From Aldehydirespirator sp965261105 (GTDB lineage: Bacteria; Actinomycetota; Acidimicrobiia; Acidimicrobiales; Aldehydirespiratoraceae): DNA of 64,000 nucleotides. Position 1 is the stretch's first letter; each line of letters starts with the position of its first letter. The notes below the pieces were generated by a model, which ran no database searches, was not told where the DNA came from, and worked only from the letters and a program-made list of their open reading frames with translations. The position numbers and the translations under genes were made by a program. Positions 23,793-32,638 of this stretch are shown here, piece after piece. The stretch covers positions 310,001-374,000 of the forward strand of contig CBDHCM010000006.1 of the NCBI GenBank assembly GCA_965261105.1, written 5' to 3'.

Positions 23793-24974
23793 GTGGACCG
23801 GCCCGTTCCGGCGTCGTTCTGGCGCGGCGGCACCAGCCGGGCGGTGCTGTTCGCCGATCACGATCTCGCCGGCTACGACGTCCGCCAGGTCGAAGCCATC
23901 ATCCTGGCCGCCCTGGGCAGCCCCGACCCCGACGGCAGGCAGGTCGACGGCCTCGGCGGGGGGTCGTCCTCTCTGAGCAAGGCCGCCATCGTCGGCGCGG
24001 CCCCCGCAGGCTCCCCCGCCGACGTCGCCTACCGGTTCGCGCAGGTGGAGGTGACCGACCCCCTCGTGGACTTCGTCGGCAACTGCGGCAACATCTCGGC
24101 CGCCGTCGGGCCCTTCGCGGTCGACAGCGGCCTGATCGAGGCGACCGACGGCACGACGGACGTGATGGTGCTCAGCGTCAACACCGGCCAGCTCTGCCGG
24201 GCGGGGGTGCCGATCCGGGCGGGCCGCTATGAGTCCGCCGGCGACTTCTCCATCCAGGGCGTGCCCGGAACCGGATCCCGCATCGCCCTCGAATACATCG
24301 ATCCCGGCGGCTCCATCGGGCGGGGCCCGCTGCCAACCGGGGCGCCGTGCGAGCAGATCGGCACCGGCGACGGCCGGTCGGTGACCGCGTCGATCGTCGA
24401 CGTGGCCAACCCGGCCGTGTTCGTGCGGGCCGACGAGATGGGCGCGACCGCCACCGCGCCGGCCGAGATGCTCGACTCGGACCGGGACCTGCAAGCCCGG
24501 CTCGAGCACATGCGCTGCGAGGCCGCGGTGCGCATGGGGCTGGCGGCGTCGCTGGACGAGGCCGCCCGGCAGCCCACGATCCCGAAGGTGGCCATGGTCG
24601 GTCCAGCCGCGTCCTATGGGGCCAGCAGCGGGCAGGCGGTGACCGCGGACAGCATCGACCTGGCCGTGCGGCTCATCTCGATGCGCCGGACCCACCGCAC
24701 CGTCGCGCTGACCGGCGCCATGGCCCTGGCCGGGGCCGCGGCCCTTCCGGGCACCGTCGTGGCCGACGTGGTCTCAGGCGGGGCCAAGCCCGACCGGACG
24801 ATGCGGATCGGCCATCCCGCGGGCGTGATCGAGGTCGGCGTCACCGCTGAACGCGGCTCAGACGGCAGCTGGCAGATCCCCGCGGTGACAGTCGACCGGA
24901 CCGCCCGGGAGATCATGCGGGGCTCGGTGCTCGTTCCCGAGGCCCACCTGGCCGGCCGCGCCTGGTACGTCTGA
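23793..24974 (+). CDS. PrpF family isomerase (aconitate/methylaconitate or oxalomesaconate tautomerase-like)
   Basis: 393 residues; DAP-epimerase-like double fold with FWRGGTSRAVLF near the start, DFVGNCGNISAAVGPFA (active-site Cys) and GPAASYGASSGQAV. PrpF works with the Fe-S dehydratase AcnD in the 2-methylcitrate cycle, and the relative GalD isomerises 4-oxalomesaconate. A citrate synthase lies 15 bp upstream, and an aconitase/AcnD homologue at 38656. GTG 23793 is the start. Confidence 0.82.
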   Translation: MDRPVPASFWRGGTSRAVLFADHDLAGYDVRQVEAIILAALGSPDPDGRQVDGLGGGSSSLSKAAIVGAAPAGSPADVAYRFAQVEVTDPLVDFVGNCGNISAAVGPFAVDSGLIEATDGTTDVMVLSVNTGQLCRAGVPIRAGRYESAGDFSIQGVPGTGSRIALEYIDPGGSIGRGPLPTGAPCEQIGTGDGRSVTASIVDVANPAVFVRADEMGATATAPAEMLDSDRDLQARLEHMRCEAAVRMGLAASLDEAARQPTIPKVAMVGPAASYGASSGQAVTADSIDLAVRLISMRRTHRTVALTGAMALAGAAALPGTVVADVVSGGAKPDRTMRIGHPAGVIEVGVTAERGSDGSWQIPAVTVDRTAREIMRGSVLVPEAHLAGRAWYV

Positions 24975-25017
24975 TTCCCGCTCTTGTTCGCTGCGCTCAC
25001 GGCCCGCTCGGCCTCTG
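24974..25017 (-). repeat. Dispersed intergenic repeat, copy 4 (short)
   Basis: Minus-oriented core GTGAGCGCAGCGAACAAGAG plus CGGGAA immediately behind the PrpF stop, with GAGGCCGAGCGGGCC beside it. Only the central part of the element is present. Confidence 0.8.
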
Positions 25018-25092
25018 GGAAGCAACCGGCCGCTGATGGGTACGGCTTGCGACCGGTGAGGTAGCCTCAGATCCACTAGGGGAGGTCGTCAA

Positions 25093-26007
25093 ATGGCCAC
25101 ATCGTTGATGGACAGGACCGACTTGCTGACCGACGAGCAGCTAGCGGACTGGCACGCCAATGGCTACCTGATCATCCGAGGCTTCGCGGATCCGGCCGGC
25201 TGCCGGACCCTGCACGACCGGGCGGTGGAGCTCAGCCGGGCCGACGCGGCCGGTGGGGACATCGGCAGGGCCAAGGTCTCCAGGGAGCCGCGGCCGCACC
25301 CGGACTCGAAGCTGCCCGAGGAGCTGGCGGGCAAGATCTTCTGGCTCCACTTCTGGGACCCGCAAGTCGGCGCGTTCATCACGTCCCGCCGGCTCGTGAC
25401 GTATCTCAGCCAGCTGATCGGCCCCGACGTCAGCTGCTACGACTCACAGTTCATCTTCAAGAACCGGGGCGCCGCCGGCCAGCCCTGGCACCAGGACACC
25501 TGGTACCACCGCCTCGAACCCAGCGGCCAGGTAGCGGCCTGGCTGGCGATCACCGACGCCACGCCACACAACGGGCCGCTATGGGTCGTGCCCGGATCCC
25601 ATACCGACCCGATCCACAACGTCGAGCCCGACCGCAGGCCGGGGGCCCGGGGCGGCTATGTCGAGATCGTTGGTCGCGACACGAGCAGCGAGGTGCCGGC
25701 CCTGCTCGACGCCGGCGACCTGCTCCTGTTCCACTCGAGCATCATGCACAAGTCCACCGACAACACCAGCGACGGCCCGAGGGTGGCCCTGGTGTGCCAC
25801 TTCTCGGCACCGGGCGTGAAGGAGCCGCCGCTCGACGATCCGAGCGTGCTGGCCAATACATGGGTGTCCTCCATCAAGGGGGACATGTCGGAGTCCGAGC
25901 GGGCCGGGCTGATGGACAGGTACTCCACCGCCATACGAGAGTTCTTCAGGCTCCAGTGGACCCCGGTCCTGCGCGACGGCGAGCCGGTCCCGTACCAGGC
26001 CACGTAG
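25093..26007 (+). CDS. Phytanoyl-CoA dioxygenase (PhyH) family oxygenase
   Basis: 304 residues. Fe(II) ligands HxD in GQPWHQDTWYH and distal His in SSIMHKSTDN, with Arg in GPRVALVCHF for 2-oxoglutarate binding. Such enzymes hydroxylate small molecules using O2 and 2-oxoglutarate; many in marine and host-associated bacteria act on unknown substrates. RBS GGGGAGG is 9 bases from ATG 25093. Intact relative of the pseudogene at 2367-3217 only at family level. Confidence 0.9.
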   Translation: MATSLMDRTDLLTDEQLADWHANGYLIIRGFADPAGCRTLHDRAVELSRADAAGGDIGRAKVSREPRPHPDSKLPEELAGKIFWLHFWDPQVGAFITSRRLVTYLSQLIGPDVSCYDSQFIFKNRGAAGQPWHQDTWYHRLEPSGQVAAWLAITDATPHNGPLWVVPGSHTDPIHNVEPDRRPGARGGYVEIVGRDTSSEVPALLDAGDLLLFHSSIMHKSTDNTSDGPRVALVCHFSAPGVKEPPLDDPSVLANTWVSSIKGDMSESERAGLMDRYSTAIREFFRLQWTPVLRDGEPVPYQAT

Positions 26008-26035
26008 GCGACCCGGCCCGGGGGCGGCGCCGGGG

Positions 26036-26905
26036 CTAGATGCTCTTCTTGAGCGGCGTGTGCTCGCGGCCCTCCAGCCGGGCCCGCACGAAGTCGCGGA
26101 ATTGGATGGTCTCCATCGTGTTCTCCGACTTGTCACAATCCCAAAGGTTCATCCACACGTACTCGATGGAGAAGAACGCGTCGTACCCCTGCGCCACGAG
26201 GAGATCCACGATGCGGCCGTAGTCGATCTCGTTCTCGTTGAAGTTCACCTGCATCCGACCCGGTGCGGCGCCGCGGCACTGGAAATGGCCGATGTGCTCC
26301 AGGAGCGGGTCGACCTCCTCCTCGGAGAACCCCTGGTACACGAAGTGGCAGTAGTCCACGGTCAGCTTCAGGCCCGGAGTCAGATCGACCAGGTCCAGCA
26401 CCTTCGCCGGGGTGTCGGCGTTGCCGCCGACACCGCCCTCTATCCGAACCTCGATCCCGTGCCGGTCTGCAGCTTCTATCCGCCGGCTGAGTTCGTCGGC
26501 GGAGCGACGGAGCGAATCGGAGGTCGACTCGTCTCCGAACAACGGCCCGGTGCCCATCGTCATCCCGGGAGCACGGATCCGGCGGGCGAATTCCAGTATC
26601 TCGGAGAATCGCACCCTGCCCTCGGCCCGCTCGGCATCGTCGGGGTGGTTCGTCGCCCACCGCTCCGGGTCGGTCCACGGGATGAAGAAGACGTCGGCGA
26701 CACCGAGGCCGATTTGATCGAGGCGCTCGCTGATCCGGCCTGCCCACATCGGCACGTCCTCCCTGACCACCTCCGGACGCAGATGTGAGCGATTGCCGAA
26801 GAGACCCAGGTCGACCGCCTCGAACTCCAGCGCCTTGACGAGACCCAGCACGGCCTCATGGGGCAGCAGCGGCCAGGCGTAGTCGGCCGTGGCGAGCTTG
26901 ATCAC
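26036..26905 (-). CDS. Sugar phosphate isomerase/epimerase (TIM barrel)
   Basis: 289 residues; EIRIEGG-type Glu (EVRIEGGVGG), TVDYCHFVYQ (Asp/His), CRGAAPGRMQVNF and FFSIEYVWM (Glu) give the metal site of the xylose isomerase-like superfamily. A close paralogue, 287 residues, is at 41676, sharing CRGAAPGRMQV and NTMETIQFRDFV, so both catabolic regions carry this activity. GTG start 26905. Downstream of the class II aldolase on the same strand, separated by a dispersed repeat. Confidence 0.87.
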   Translation of the reverse strand: MIKLATADYAWPLLPHEAVLGLVKALEFEAVDLGLFGNRSHLRPEVVREDVPMWAGRISERLDQIGLGVADVFFIPWTDPERWATNHPDDAERAEGRVRFSEILEFARRIRAPGMTMGTGPLFGDESTSDSLRRSADELSRRIEAADRHGIEVRIEGGVGGNADTPAKVLDLVDLTPGLKLTVDYCHFVYQGFSEEEVDPLLEHIGHFQCRGAAPGRMQVNFNENEIDYGRIVDLLVAQGYDAFFSIEYVWMNLWDCDKSENTMETIQFRDFVRARLEGREHTPLKKSI

Positions 26906-26952
26906 CGGCTCGTCCTCACAGCGTGTTCCGCCATGTCCTCACAGCTAGCGCG

Positions 26953-27078
26953 GCTAGGTGGTGAGCGCCTCGCGGTGAGGCGTTGTGTTCCCCGCTCTTG
27001 TTCGCTGCGCTCTCGGGCCGCTCGGGCCACGGCCTCGCTCCTTCCAAGCCATTCGCGCACGACCATCCGCTCGGCCTC
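26953..27078 (-). repeat. Dispersed intergenic repeat, copy 5 (long)
   Basis: Minus-oriented; includes the GAGCGAGGCCGTGGCCCGAG flank, the GAGCGCAGCGAACAAGAGCG core, and the GCCTCACCGCGAGGCGCTCACC tail, that is nearly the whole element. Sits between aldolase and isomerase genes in their orientation. Confidence 0.8.
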
Positions 27079-27753
27079 TCACAGGATGTTGCGCCGGATC
27101 CCGGGGCGGTAGACGCCTCCGAGCCACTCCGCGACCTCCTTGGGAGGGAAGGTCGGCTCGTTGGGCATCACGTCGCGCAGCTGCTCGACCCGGATGATCT
27201 GCCCCGCGGAGAACTCCATGCTGCGGGTCTTGTGGAGGGCGTCGACCAGGTCGACGCCCTTGGCGAACGTGCCGTGCCACTTCTCGATCACGACCTTGTT
27301 GTTGGCCAGGGCGTCGCCGATCGGCTCGGCGGCCAGGTTCCATCCGATCAACTTGGGGGCGGCCACCACCGGCACGGTTCGGCCCAGGATCATGATGCCG
27401 TTCTCGTCGATCGGCTCGACCTCGTCGTAGAAGAACGACAGCGTCACCGTGAGCTGCCCGTGGGCGTGGATGATGGCCTGGGCGTCGCTGCGCCGGTAGA
27501 TCTCGCGGTGCACCAGCCACGCGCTGGAGGCCATGTTGGTGAACTCGTCGTCCTCCTCGATGCTGGTGCGGACGATGTCGTCGGGGCTGGGCACCGACTT
27601 GTTCACGTGGTGCTTGGTTATCAGCATGTGCCCGTCATCGGCCCGCACGCTGATGTTGCCGCCATGGAGCTCGAGGAGGTCCATCTTCACCAGGTCGCGC
27701 GATGCCGTCTGGATGGCGTCGATGCCGGCACGGTGCTCAGGCGATAGACCCAC
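27079..27753 (-). CDS. Class II aldolase/adducin family protein
   Basis: 224 residues from GTG 27753 with an AGGAGG site. Metal motif is standard here (IIHAHGQL, HxH) with a further EKWHGTFA histidine; HGGNISVR is the phosphate loop. Fuculose/rhamnulose-phosphate aldolase family. Divergent from the FGGY kinase at 27923, so the pair probably forms a kinase-aldolase module for a deoxy sugar or tetritol. Confidence 0.86.
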   Translation of the reverse strand: MGLSPEHRAGIDAIQTASRDLVKMDLLELHGGNISVRADDGHMLITKHHVNKSVPSPDDIVRTSIEEDDEFTNMASSAWLVHREIYRRSDAQAIIHAHGQLTVTLSFFYDEVEPIDENGIMILGRTVPVVAAPKLIGWNLAAEPIGDALANNKVVIEKWHGTFAKGVDLVDALHKTRSMEFSAGQIIRVEQLRDVMPNEPTFPPKEVAEWLGGVYRPGIRRNIL

Positions 27754-27905
27754 TTCGTCCTCCTGTGGTTGGCGGGTGCCGCCGCGTCGGGCGCTTGCAA
27801 GAGACGCCGTAGTCTGGCGGAATCACCCAAGCGGACTATAGACGCGCCCTCCGGGCCCCGGCCAACGGAAGGGCGGGTGAAGAACGGGCTCGGAACAGCC
27901 AGGAG

Positions 27906-27926
27906 ATGGACGGGCGACGGGCGTGA
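27906..27926 (+). other. Leader micro-ORF (MDGRRA) coupled to FGGY kinase
   Basis: ATG 27906 immediately after CAGGAG, six codons, TGA overlapping the kinase GTG 27923 as GTGA. The ribosome site is too close to its ATG for normal initiation, so evidence is weak; the same CAGGAG could serve the kinase GTG at a distance of 18 bases. Confidence 0.35.
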
Positions 27927-29428
27927 GCGGGGCCGTAGCGCCCGTGGTTGCCATCGACGTCGGCACCAGCGCCGTGAAGGCCGGGGTCTTCGACAGCAAC
28001 GGACGTCGATGGGGCCACGCGACGGCGCCGGCTGGTGCGTTGGACCCGCGGCCGGGGTGGAGGGAACAGCCGGGAGAGCTGATCTGGCAGGCGACGATCG
28101 ACGCCTGCCGCCAGGCGCTGGCCGCGGCCGGCCGCCCCGAGATCGCGGCCGTGGCCGTGACCGGTGCCCGCGGCTCGTTCGCGCTCGGTGACAGCGCCGG
28201 CAGGTTGCTGACCGATTTCATTACCTGGCAGGACCGACGAGCGGTCCGCCACGCCGATGAGGCCGCCGCGCTCGTGGACGCCGAGTCGTTCCATCGCAGT
28301 ACCGGCGTGCGCATGGACGCCTCTCTGTGGCTTCCCAGGCTTCTGTGGCTGATCGAGCATCGAAGCGACGACGTCGCGGCCGCAGACCGCATCGTGACCC
28401 CCCAGGCCTTGGTGGCCCGGCGGCTCGGCGCCGACGGGTGGCCGGCAGAATGGTCGATGGCGGCTTACTCGGGGCTGTTCGACATCGCCACCTATAGCTG
28501 GGATCCGGCGCTGGCGGAGTTGTTCGGCGTCCCGACCGATCTGCTTCCGCTCACGGTTCCGCCTGGGACCGAGGTCGGGCTCGTCTCGGCAGCCGCCGCC
28601 GGCGCGACCGGCGTCTCGCGGCGAGCGCCGGTCGTTCTGGCTGCCTCTGACGGGCCCAGTGCCGAAATCGGCTGCGGTGTGATCGAGCCGGGCCGGCTCA
28701 ACTGCTACCTCGGCACCGCCATGTCGGTGGCCGGCCCCATCGAGCAACGGGTGGAGGACCGCTCGCAGAGCCTCATGACCGCCCCGGGCTCGACGCCGAC
28801 GCGCTATCGGATGCTCGCGCTGGGAATGGCCGGAGCGAGCGTTCTCGACTGGTACGGCTCGCTGACGGGTCGACCGGTGCTCGATCGGCTCGACGCCCTC
28901 GTGGATCGGTCCGAGCCGGGAGCGCGGGGCGCGCTGTTCATCCCGGCCCTGGCCGGGGCGGGGGCCCCGCACTGGTCCCCAGCGGCCCGGGGGGCGTTCG
29001 TCGGTCTCGGCTTCGGTCATGGCGAAGCCGACCTGGTGCGGGCCATGCTCGAGGGCGTCGCGTTCGAGTGCTTCTGGATGATCGAAGCGCTCCGGGCCTT
29101 CGGCTTCGACCCGACCGGCCTCAGGGTCACCGGCGGCGGATCGCGCTCGAGGGCTTGGACGCAGCTGATAGCGGACATCGTCGGCACCGAGATCGTTGCG
29201 CCCGATGAGCCCGACCCCGGCCTGCGAGGTGCAGCGGCCTACGCCCTGGCACGCGCCGGGTCGTATCCGGATGTACTCGCCGCCGGTAGTGCGCTCGTCG
29301 GCGCCGGATCGCTCCGGGCGCCGTCACAGGCGGCGACCGAGGTTCTCCGGGACCGCGCCAACCTCTACCGAGAGGTGCGACACGCCTTCATGAACTCTGG
29401 CCTCGACGAGGCTTTGGCCGGGTGCTGA
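27923..29428 (+). CDS. FGGY-family carbohydrate kinase
   Basis: 501 residues, typical size, without the Gly-Val insertion of the paralogue at 9743. AIDVGTSAVKAGVF is the N-terminal motif; DGPSAEIGCGVI carries the candidate catalytic Asp, and VTGGGSRSRAWTQLIADIVG is the C-terminal FGGY signature. Divergent from the class II aldolase gene. Likely a xylulokinase/fuculokinase-type enzyme; substrate open. Confidence 0.88.
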   Translation: MSGAVAPVVAIDVGTSAVKAGVFDSNGRRWGHATAPAGALDPRPGWREQPGELIWQATIDACRQALAAAGRPEIAAVAVTGARGSFALGDSAGRLLTDFITWQDRRAVRHADEAAALVDAESFHRSTGVRMDASLWLPRLLWLIEHRSDDVAAADRIVTPQALVARRLGADGWPAEWSMAAYSGLFDIATYSWDPALAELFGVPTDLLPLTVPPGTEVGLVSAAAAGATGVSRRAPVVLAASDGPSAEIGCGVIEPGRLNCYLGTAMSVAGPIEQRVEDRSQSLMTAPGSTPTRYRMLALGMAGASVLDWYGSLTGRPVLDRLDALVDRSEPGARGALFIPALAGAGAPHWSPAARGAFVGLGFGHGEADLVRAMLEGVAFECFWMIEALRAFGFDPTGLRVTGGGSRSRAWTQLIADIVGTEIVAPDEPDPGLRGAAAYALARAGSYPDVLAAGSALVGAGSLRAPSQAATEVLRDRANLYREVRHAFMNSGLDEALAGC

Positions 29429-29493
29429 GGCCGGTCCGGCCAAGCCTGTCGAGGGCCCGATCAGCGGTCCAGTCTTTCTGAAACGACTGGAAG

Positions 29494-30573
29494 CTATTCG
29501 GGGTAGAGCGTCGAGATGTTCTCGCAGGTGACAGCTTCGTGCTGGACCGTCACGAATTTCTCCACCGGATTGCCGGCGATGATGTCGGTGATCATCGGCA
29601 GGAGGAACTCGCCGTACCTGTCGGGGAAGTAGCCCACCGACGCAATCACGGGGCTGTCGCAGTCGCGCAGTTCAGGGCGAACCTGGACGTCGGCGCCATG
29701 GCTTACAACGATGGCGTCACCCACCCGTCCGGTCGACTCGAGCGCAGCCACCGCGGCGAGAGCCTGCACATCGCTCGTCGGGGTGTAGATGAGGAGCTTG
29801 CCGGCATCGGGATTCGCGTTCAGGAAGGCGGTGAACGCCAGCTGCGCCTCTTCCGCTTCGAGCTTCACGTCTACGAGCGTGATGTTGTCCATGTTCCAGC
29901 GGGAATCGACCTCGCCGATCAGCGTCATCGCTTCGGTGACCCGGCCCAGCGAGTAATCGTCCCAGTCGGACGTGAACGTGCTGACGATGCCGTCGATCTC
30001 TCCGTCCCAGTTCGCAGTCACGTATTCGGCGATGAACTCGCCGCCTGCTCGGCCCGCGGTCGGGCTATCGGCGCCGAACTGCCACACGTCGTCTCCCTCG
30101 GGCGCCAAGCCGTCCATGAAGATTGTCGGGATCGGCGGGTCCGCGTCCCTCATCTTTTGGAGGACGACCGGATACGCGGCTCCCGGCCCGAAGAAGATGT
30201 AGACGTCGACGCCCTTGGTGACCATCAGGTCCGCGTTGGCGACACTGATGTCGACGTCGAACTCGTTGTCGAGCACGTAGAGCTCGTGACCGGCGCCCTC
30301 CAATTCCTCTCTCATGCCGTTCTCGACGTCGGCGCAGAAGTCGCAGCCGGAACTGAGCAGCTGAGCGAACCCGACTACGTACGAAGCCTCGGGCTCCGGT
30401 TCCGCTGGTGCGGGCTCGGGCTCCGGTTCCGCTGGTGCCGGCGCCTCGGGCTCGGGCTCTGGTTCGGCTGGTGCCGGCGCCTCGGGCTCCGGCGCCGGCG
30501 CAGTTTCGTCATCGTCACCGCACGCCGCGGCAACCAGGGCCATGACCATCAGCAATCCGAGTATTTTTCGCAT
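29494..30573 (-). CDS. Ribose/sugar-type ABC substrate-binding lipoprotein
   Basis: 359 residues from ATG 30573 (GGGGG 4 bases upstream). Signal MRKILGLLMVMALVAAAC with lipobox, then a Pro/Glu/Ala-rich linker with repeated EPEAPAPAEP units, then a binding domain closely related to the one at 14181 (SGCDFCADVENG, SVGYFPDRYGEFLLPM). The conserved CxxC is the oddity. Divergent from its ATPase/permease genes, whereas the paralogue is in line with them. Confidence 0.88.
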   Translation of the reverse strand: MRKILGLLMVMALVAAACGDDDETAPAPEPEAPAPAEPEPEPEAPAPAEPEPEPAPAEPEPEASYVVGFAQLLSSGCDFCADVENGMREELEGAGHELYVLDNEFDVDISVANADLMVTKGVDVYIFFGPGAAYPVVLQKMRDADPPIPTIFMDGLAPEGDDVWQFGADSPTAGRAGGEFIAEYVTANWDGEIDGIVSTFTSDWDDYSLGRVTEAMTLIGEVDSRWNMDNITLVDVKLEAEEAQLAFTAFLNANPDAGKLLIYTPTSDVQALAAVAALESTGRVGDAIVVSHGADVQVRPELRDCDSPVIASVGYFPDRYGEFLLPMITDIIAGNPVEKFVTVQHEAVTCENISTLYPE

Positions 30574-30754
30574 GTTTCCCCCGTTGTGTCTCCGGGAATC
30601 ATCACGGATGAAGGTGAGAACCCCCCACATGCGTGAGCCCTCGGATCTTATAGGACATATTCTGCATAGCATGTCGGAGCCGGATTGTCCATTGCCAACC
30701 CTAAGGTCCACCACTCCGGGGAACGCTCCCAATCCTCAGTGCAGCGGAGGGACT

Positions 30755-30778
30755 GTGAACTCATCGACGCAGGCGTGA
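30755..30778 (+). other. Leader micro-ORF (MNSSTQA) coupled to ABC ATPase
   Basis: GTG 30755 follows GCGGAGGGA at good spacing; seven codons later its TGA overlaps GTG 30775 (GTGA), which decides that codon as the ATPase start. The upstream region (30640-30670) holds AT-rich TTATAGGACATATTCT, a likely promoter or operator shared with the divergent binding-protein gene. Confidence 0.55.
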
Positions 30779-31659
30779 GGAACGACGCGGGATCCCCGGC
30801 AGGAACTGATGCCCCGGCAGACCACGAAGCTGGCGACGTGATCGTGCAGATGCGCGCTATCACAAAGCGATTCGGCCGGGTCGAGGCAGTGACGGGCGCC
30901 GATCTCGAGCTTCGTCGCGGCGAGATTCTCGGGCTCGTCGGCGACAACGGCGCCGGCAAGTCGACGCTGGTCAAGATCCTTGCCGGGATCGTCGAAGCGG
31001 ATGGCGGCGAGATTCTTGTCGGTGGTGGCGCCGTTCGGATTGACACGGCTCAAAAGGCCCGCAGCTACGGCATCGAAGTGATCCATCAGGATCTAGCGCT
31101 CTTCAACAACCTTGACGTTGCGGGCAATGTCTTCGTTGGCCGCGAGCTGTCGGGGCGACTGCTCGGGCTGATCCCCTACACGAAGAAGGCCGCTATGCGC
31201 CGCGAGACGGCGCAGTTGCTGAAGCGGCTGCGCGTTGACATCAGCCCCGACGCCCAGGTAGGCGTTCTGTCCGGGGGTCAGCGCCAGATGGTTGCCGTCG
31301 CCCGCGCCGTCGCCTTCGAGTCCGCCTCGAAGATCATCGTGATGGACGAGCCGTCAGCGTCGCTCGGCCCGGCGGAGGCGGCCACGGTTCTCGAGTTGAT
31401 CCGAGGTCTGCGCGCCCATGGAACTTCGGTGATCATGATCACTCACCGCATACCGGATGTCCTCGATGTCGCCGACCGGGTCATGGTCTTGAAGGGTGGA
31501 CGCCGAGTCGCGGTGCTGGACGCCGATGCCACGACGGTCGATCAGTGCGTCCGCGTCATCGTCTCCGGGGCAGTGGAGGCGGAGGGCGCGCCACGCGCCG
31601 ATGCGACATCCTCATCTCGCCGGCCGTCGGCAGGGGCCGATCATCATGACCGTCGTTGA
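30775..31659 (+). CDS. ABC sugar importer ATPase, single domain
   Basis: 294 residues from GTG 30775; in-frame TTG 30685 and GTG 30838 are other possible starts. Walker A GDNGAGKST, signature LSGGQRQM, Walker B IIVMDEPSA, switch MITHRIPD. Paralogue of 18033 but without the TDDQS array; instead a short unrelated N-terminus. Works with permeases at 31646 and 32635 and lipoprotein 29494. Confidence 0.87.
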   Translation: MRNDAGSPAGTDAPADHEAGDVIVQMRAITKRFGRVEAVTGADLELRRGEILGLVGDNGAGKSTLVKILAGIVEADGGEILVGGGAVRIDTAQKARSYGIEVIHQDLALFNNLDVAGNVFVGRELSGRLLGLIPYTKKAAMRRETAQLLKRLRVDISPDAQVGVLSGGQRQMVAVARAVAFESASKIIVMDEPSASLGPAEAATVLELIRGLRAHGTSVIMITHRIPDVLDVADRVMVLKGGRRVAVLDADATTVDQCVRVIVSGAVEAEGAPRADATSSSRRPSAGADHHDRR

Positions 31660-32638
31660 CTCCCGTCGCGACACCGCTGCGGTCCTTACCGGTGCACAAC
31701 GCGCCCTGAGACGGCTGGCTTCCTCGCCAACCGCCCTGCTGTTTCTCACCCTCCTGGCCCTGCTAGGGACCCTGGGTTACATGAAGCCCACATTCCGGAC
31801 GGTGCCCAACCTCCTGTCGACAGCGGCCTTGAGTTCCACGACCTTCATTGCTGCAGCAGGCTTCACCATCGCTGCCGCCGCAGGTGTGTTCGACCTTTCA
31901 GTGGGTGCAACCATGATGATGAGCGGAGTTGTCTTCGGCACGCTCTATCAGGCGGGTGTACCGCTTCCGCTGGCAGCCGCGGGAGCGGTGTTGGTGGGAG
32001 CAGGTATCGGGTCCGCCAATGCCTTTCTTGTCACGAAGCTGCGCATCAACTCGATAATCGCCACGCTGGGTGTCCTCTTCATCCTTCGAGGCATCGGGCT
32101 GGAAGTTGGTGGCGTGCGCAGCACTCAAGTGGTGAGCGATGCGTTTCGCTTCGCCCGGGGGGACTTCCTGCGGCTCCCCGTACCGGTCTGGTGCTCGATC
32201 GTGGTCGTCGTCACCACCCACTTCTTCCTCGCCTTCACTCCCACCGGTCAGAGGCTCCGAGCCGTCGGCGGAAATCCCGAGGGCGCCCGTGAAGTGGCCC
32301 TGAACGTCAACAGATACCGGACGATCGCACTGGTCGTGTCCGCTGTCCTGGCGGGGCTGGGGGGCGTAGTGCTGGCATCTCTGATCGGCGCGATCGATCC
32401 TCAGGCAGCCATCGGAAGAGAGATCTTGATCGCCACCGCAGCGTTTCTCGGTGGTGCCAGCCTCGCCGGAGGTCGCGGGTCGGTTGTTGGGACCCTGATG
32501 GCGGTCTTTCTCCTGGCAAGCCTCTTCAATGCCTTCGTCCAGTTCGCTCTTCGGCCTGAATGGATCGACATCTTCTCCGGCGCCATCCTGGTGGTCGCGG
32601 TGGCCATCAACCAGCGGCCGTCCGGGGGATTCCGGTGA
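31646..32638 (+). CDS. ABC sugar importer permease (RbsC family)
   Basis: 330 residues from ATG 31646, overlapping the ATPase end by 14 bases. AAGVFDLSVGATMMMSG and FLGGASLAGGRGSVVGTLM are family signatures; 8-10 helices. Orthologous in position to 18991 and ends with the same PSGGFR-type tail. Stop overlaps the next start as GTGA with no micro-ORF ladder at this copy of the junction. Confidence 0.9.
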   Translation: MTVVDSRRDTAAVLTGAQRALRRLASSPTALLFLTLLALLGTLGYMKPTFRTVPNLLSTAALSSTTFIAAAGFTIAAAAGVFDLSVGATMMMSGVVFGTLYQAGVPLPLAAAGAVLVGAGIGSANAFLVTKLRINSIIATLGVLFILRGIGLEVGGVRSTQVVSDAFRFARGDFLRLPVPVWCSIVVVVTTHFFLAFTPTGQRLRAVGGNPEGAREVALNVNRYRTIALVVSAVLAGLGGVVLASLIGAIDPQAAIGREILIATAAFLGGASLAGGRGSVVGTLMAVFLLASLFNAFVQFALRPEWIDIFSGAILVVAVAINQRPSGGFR

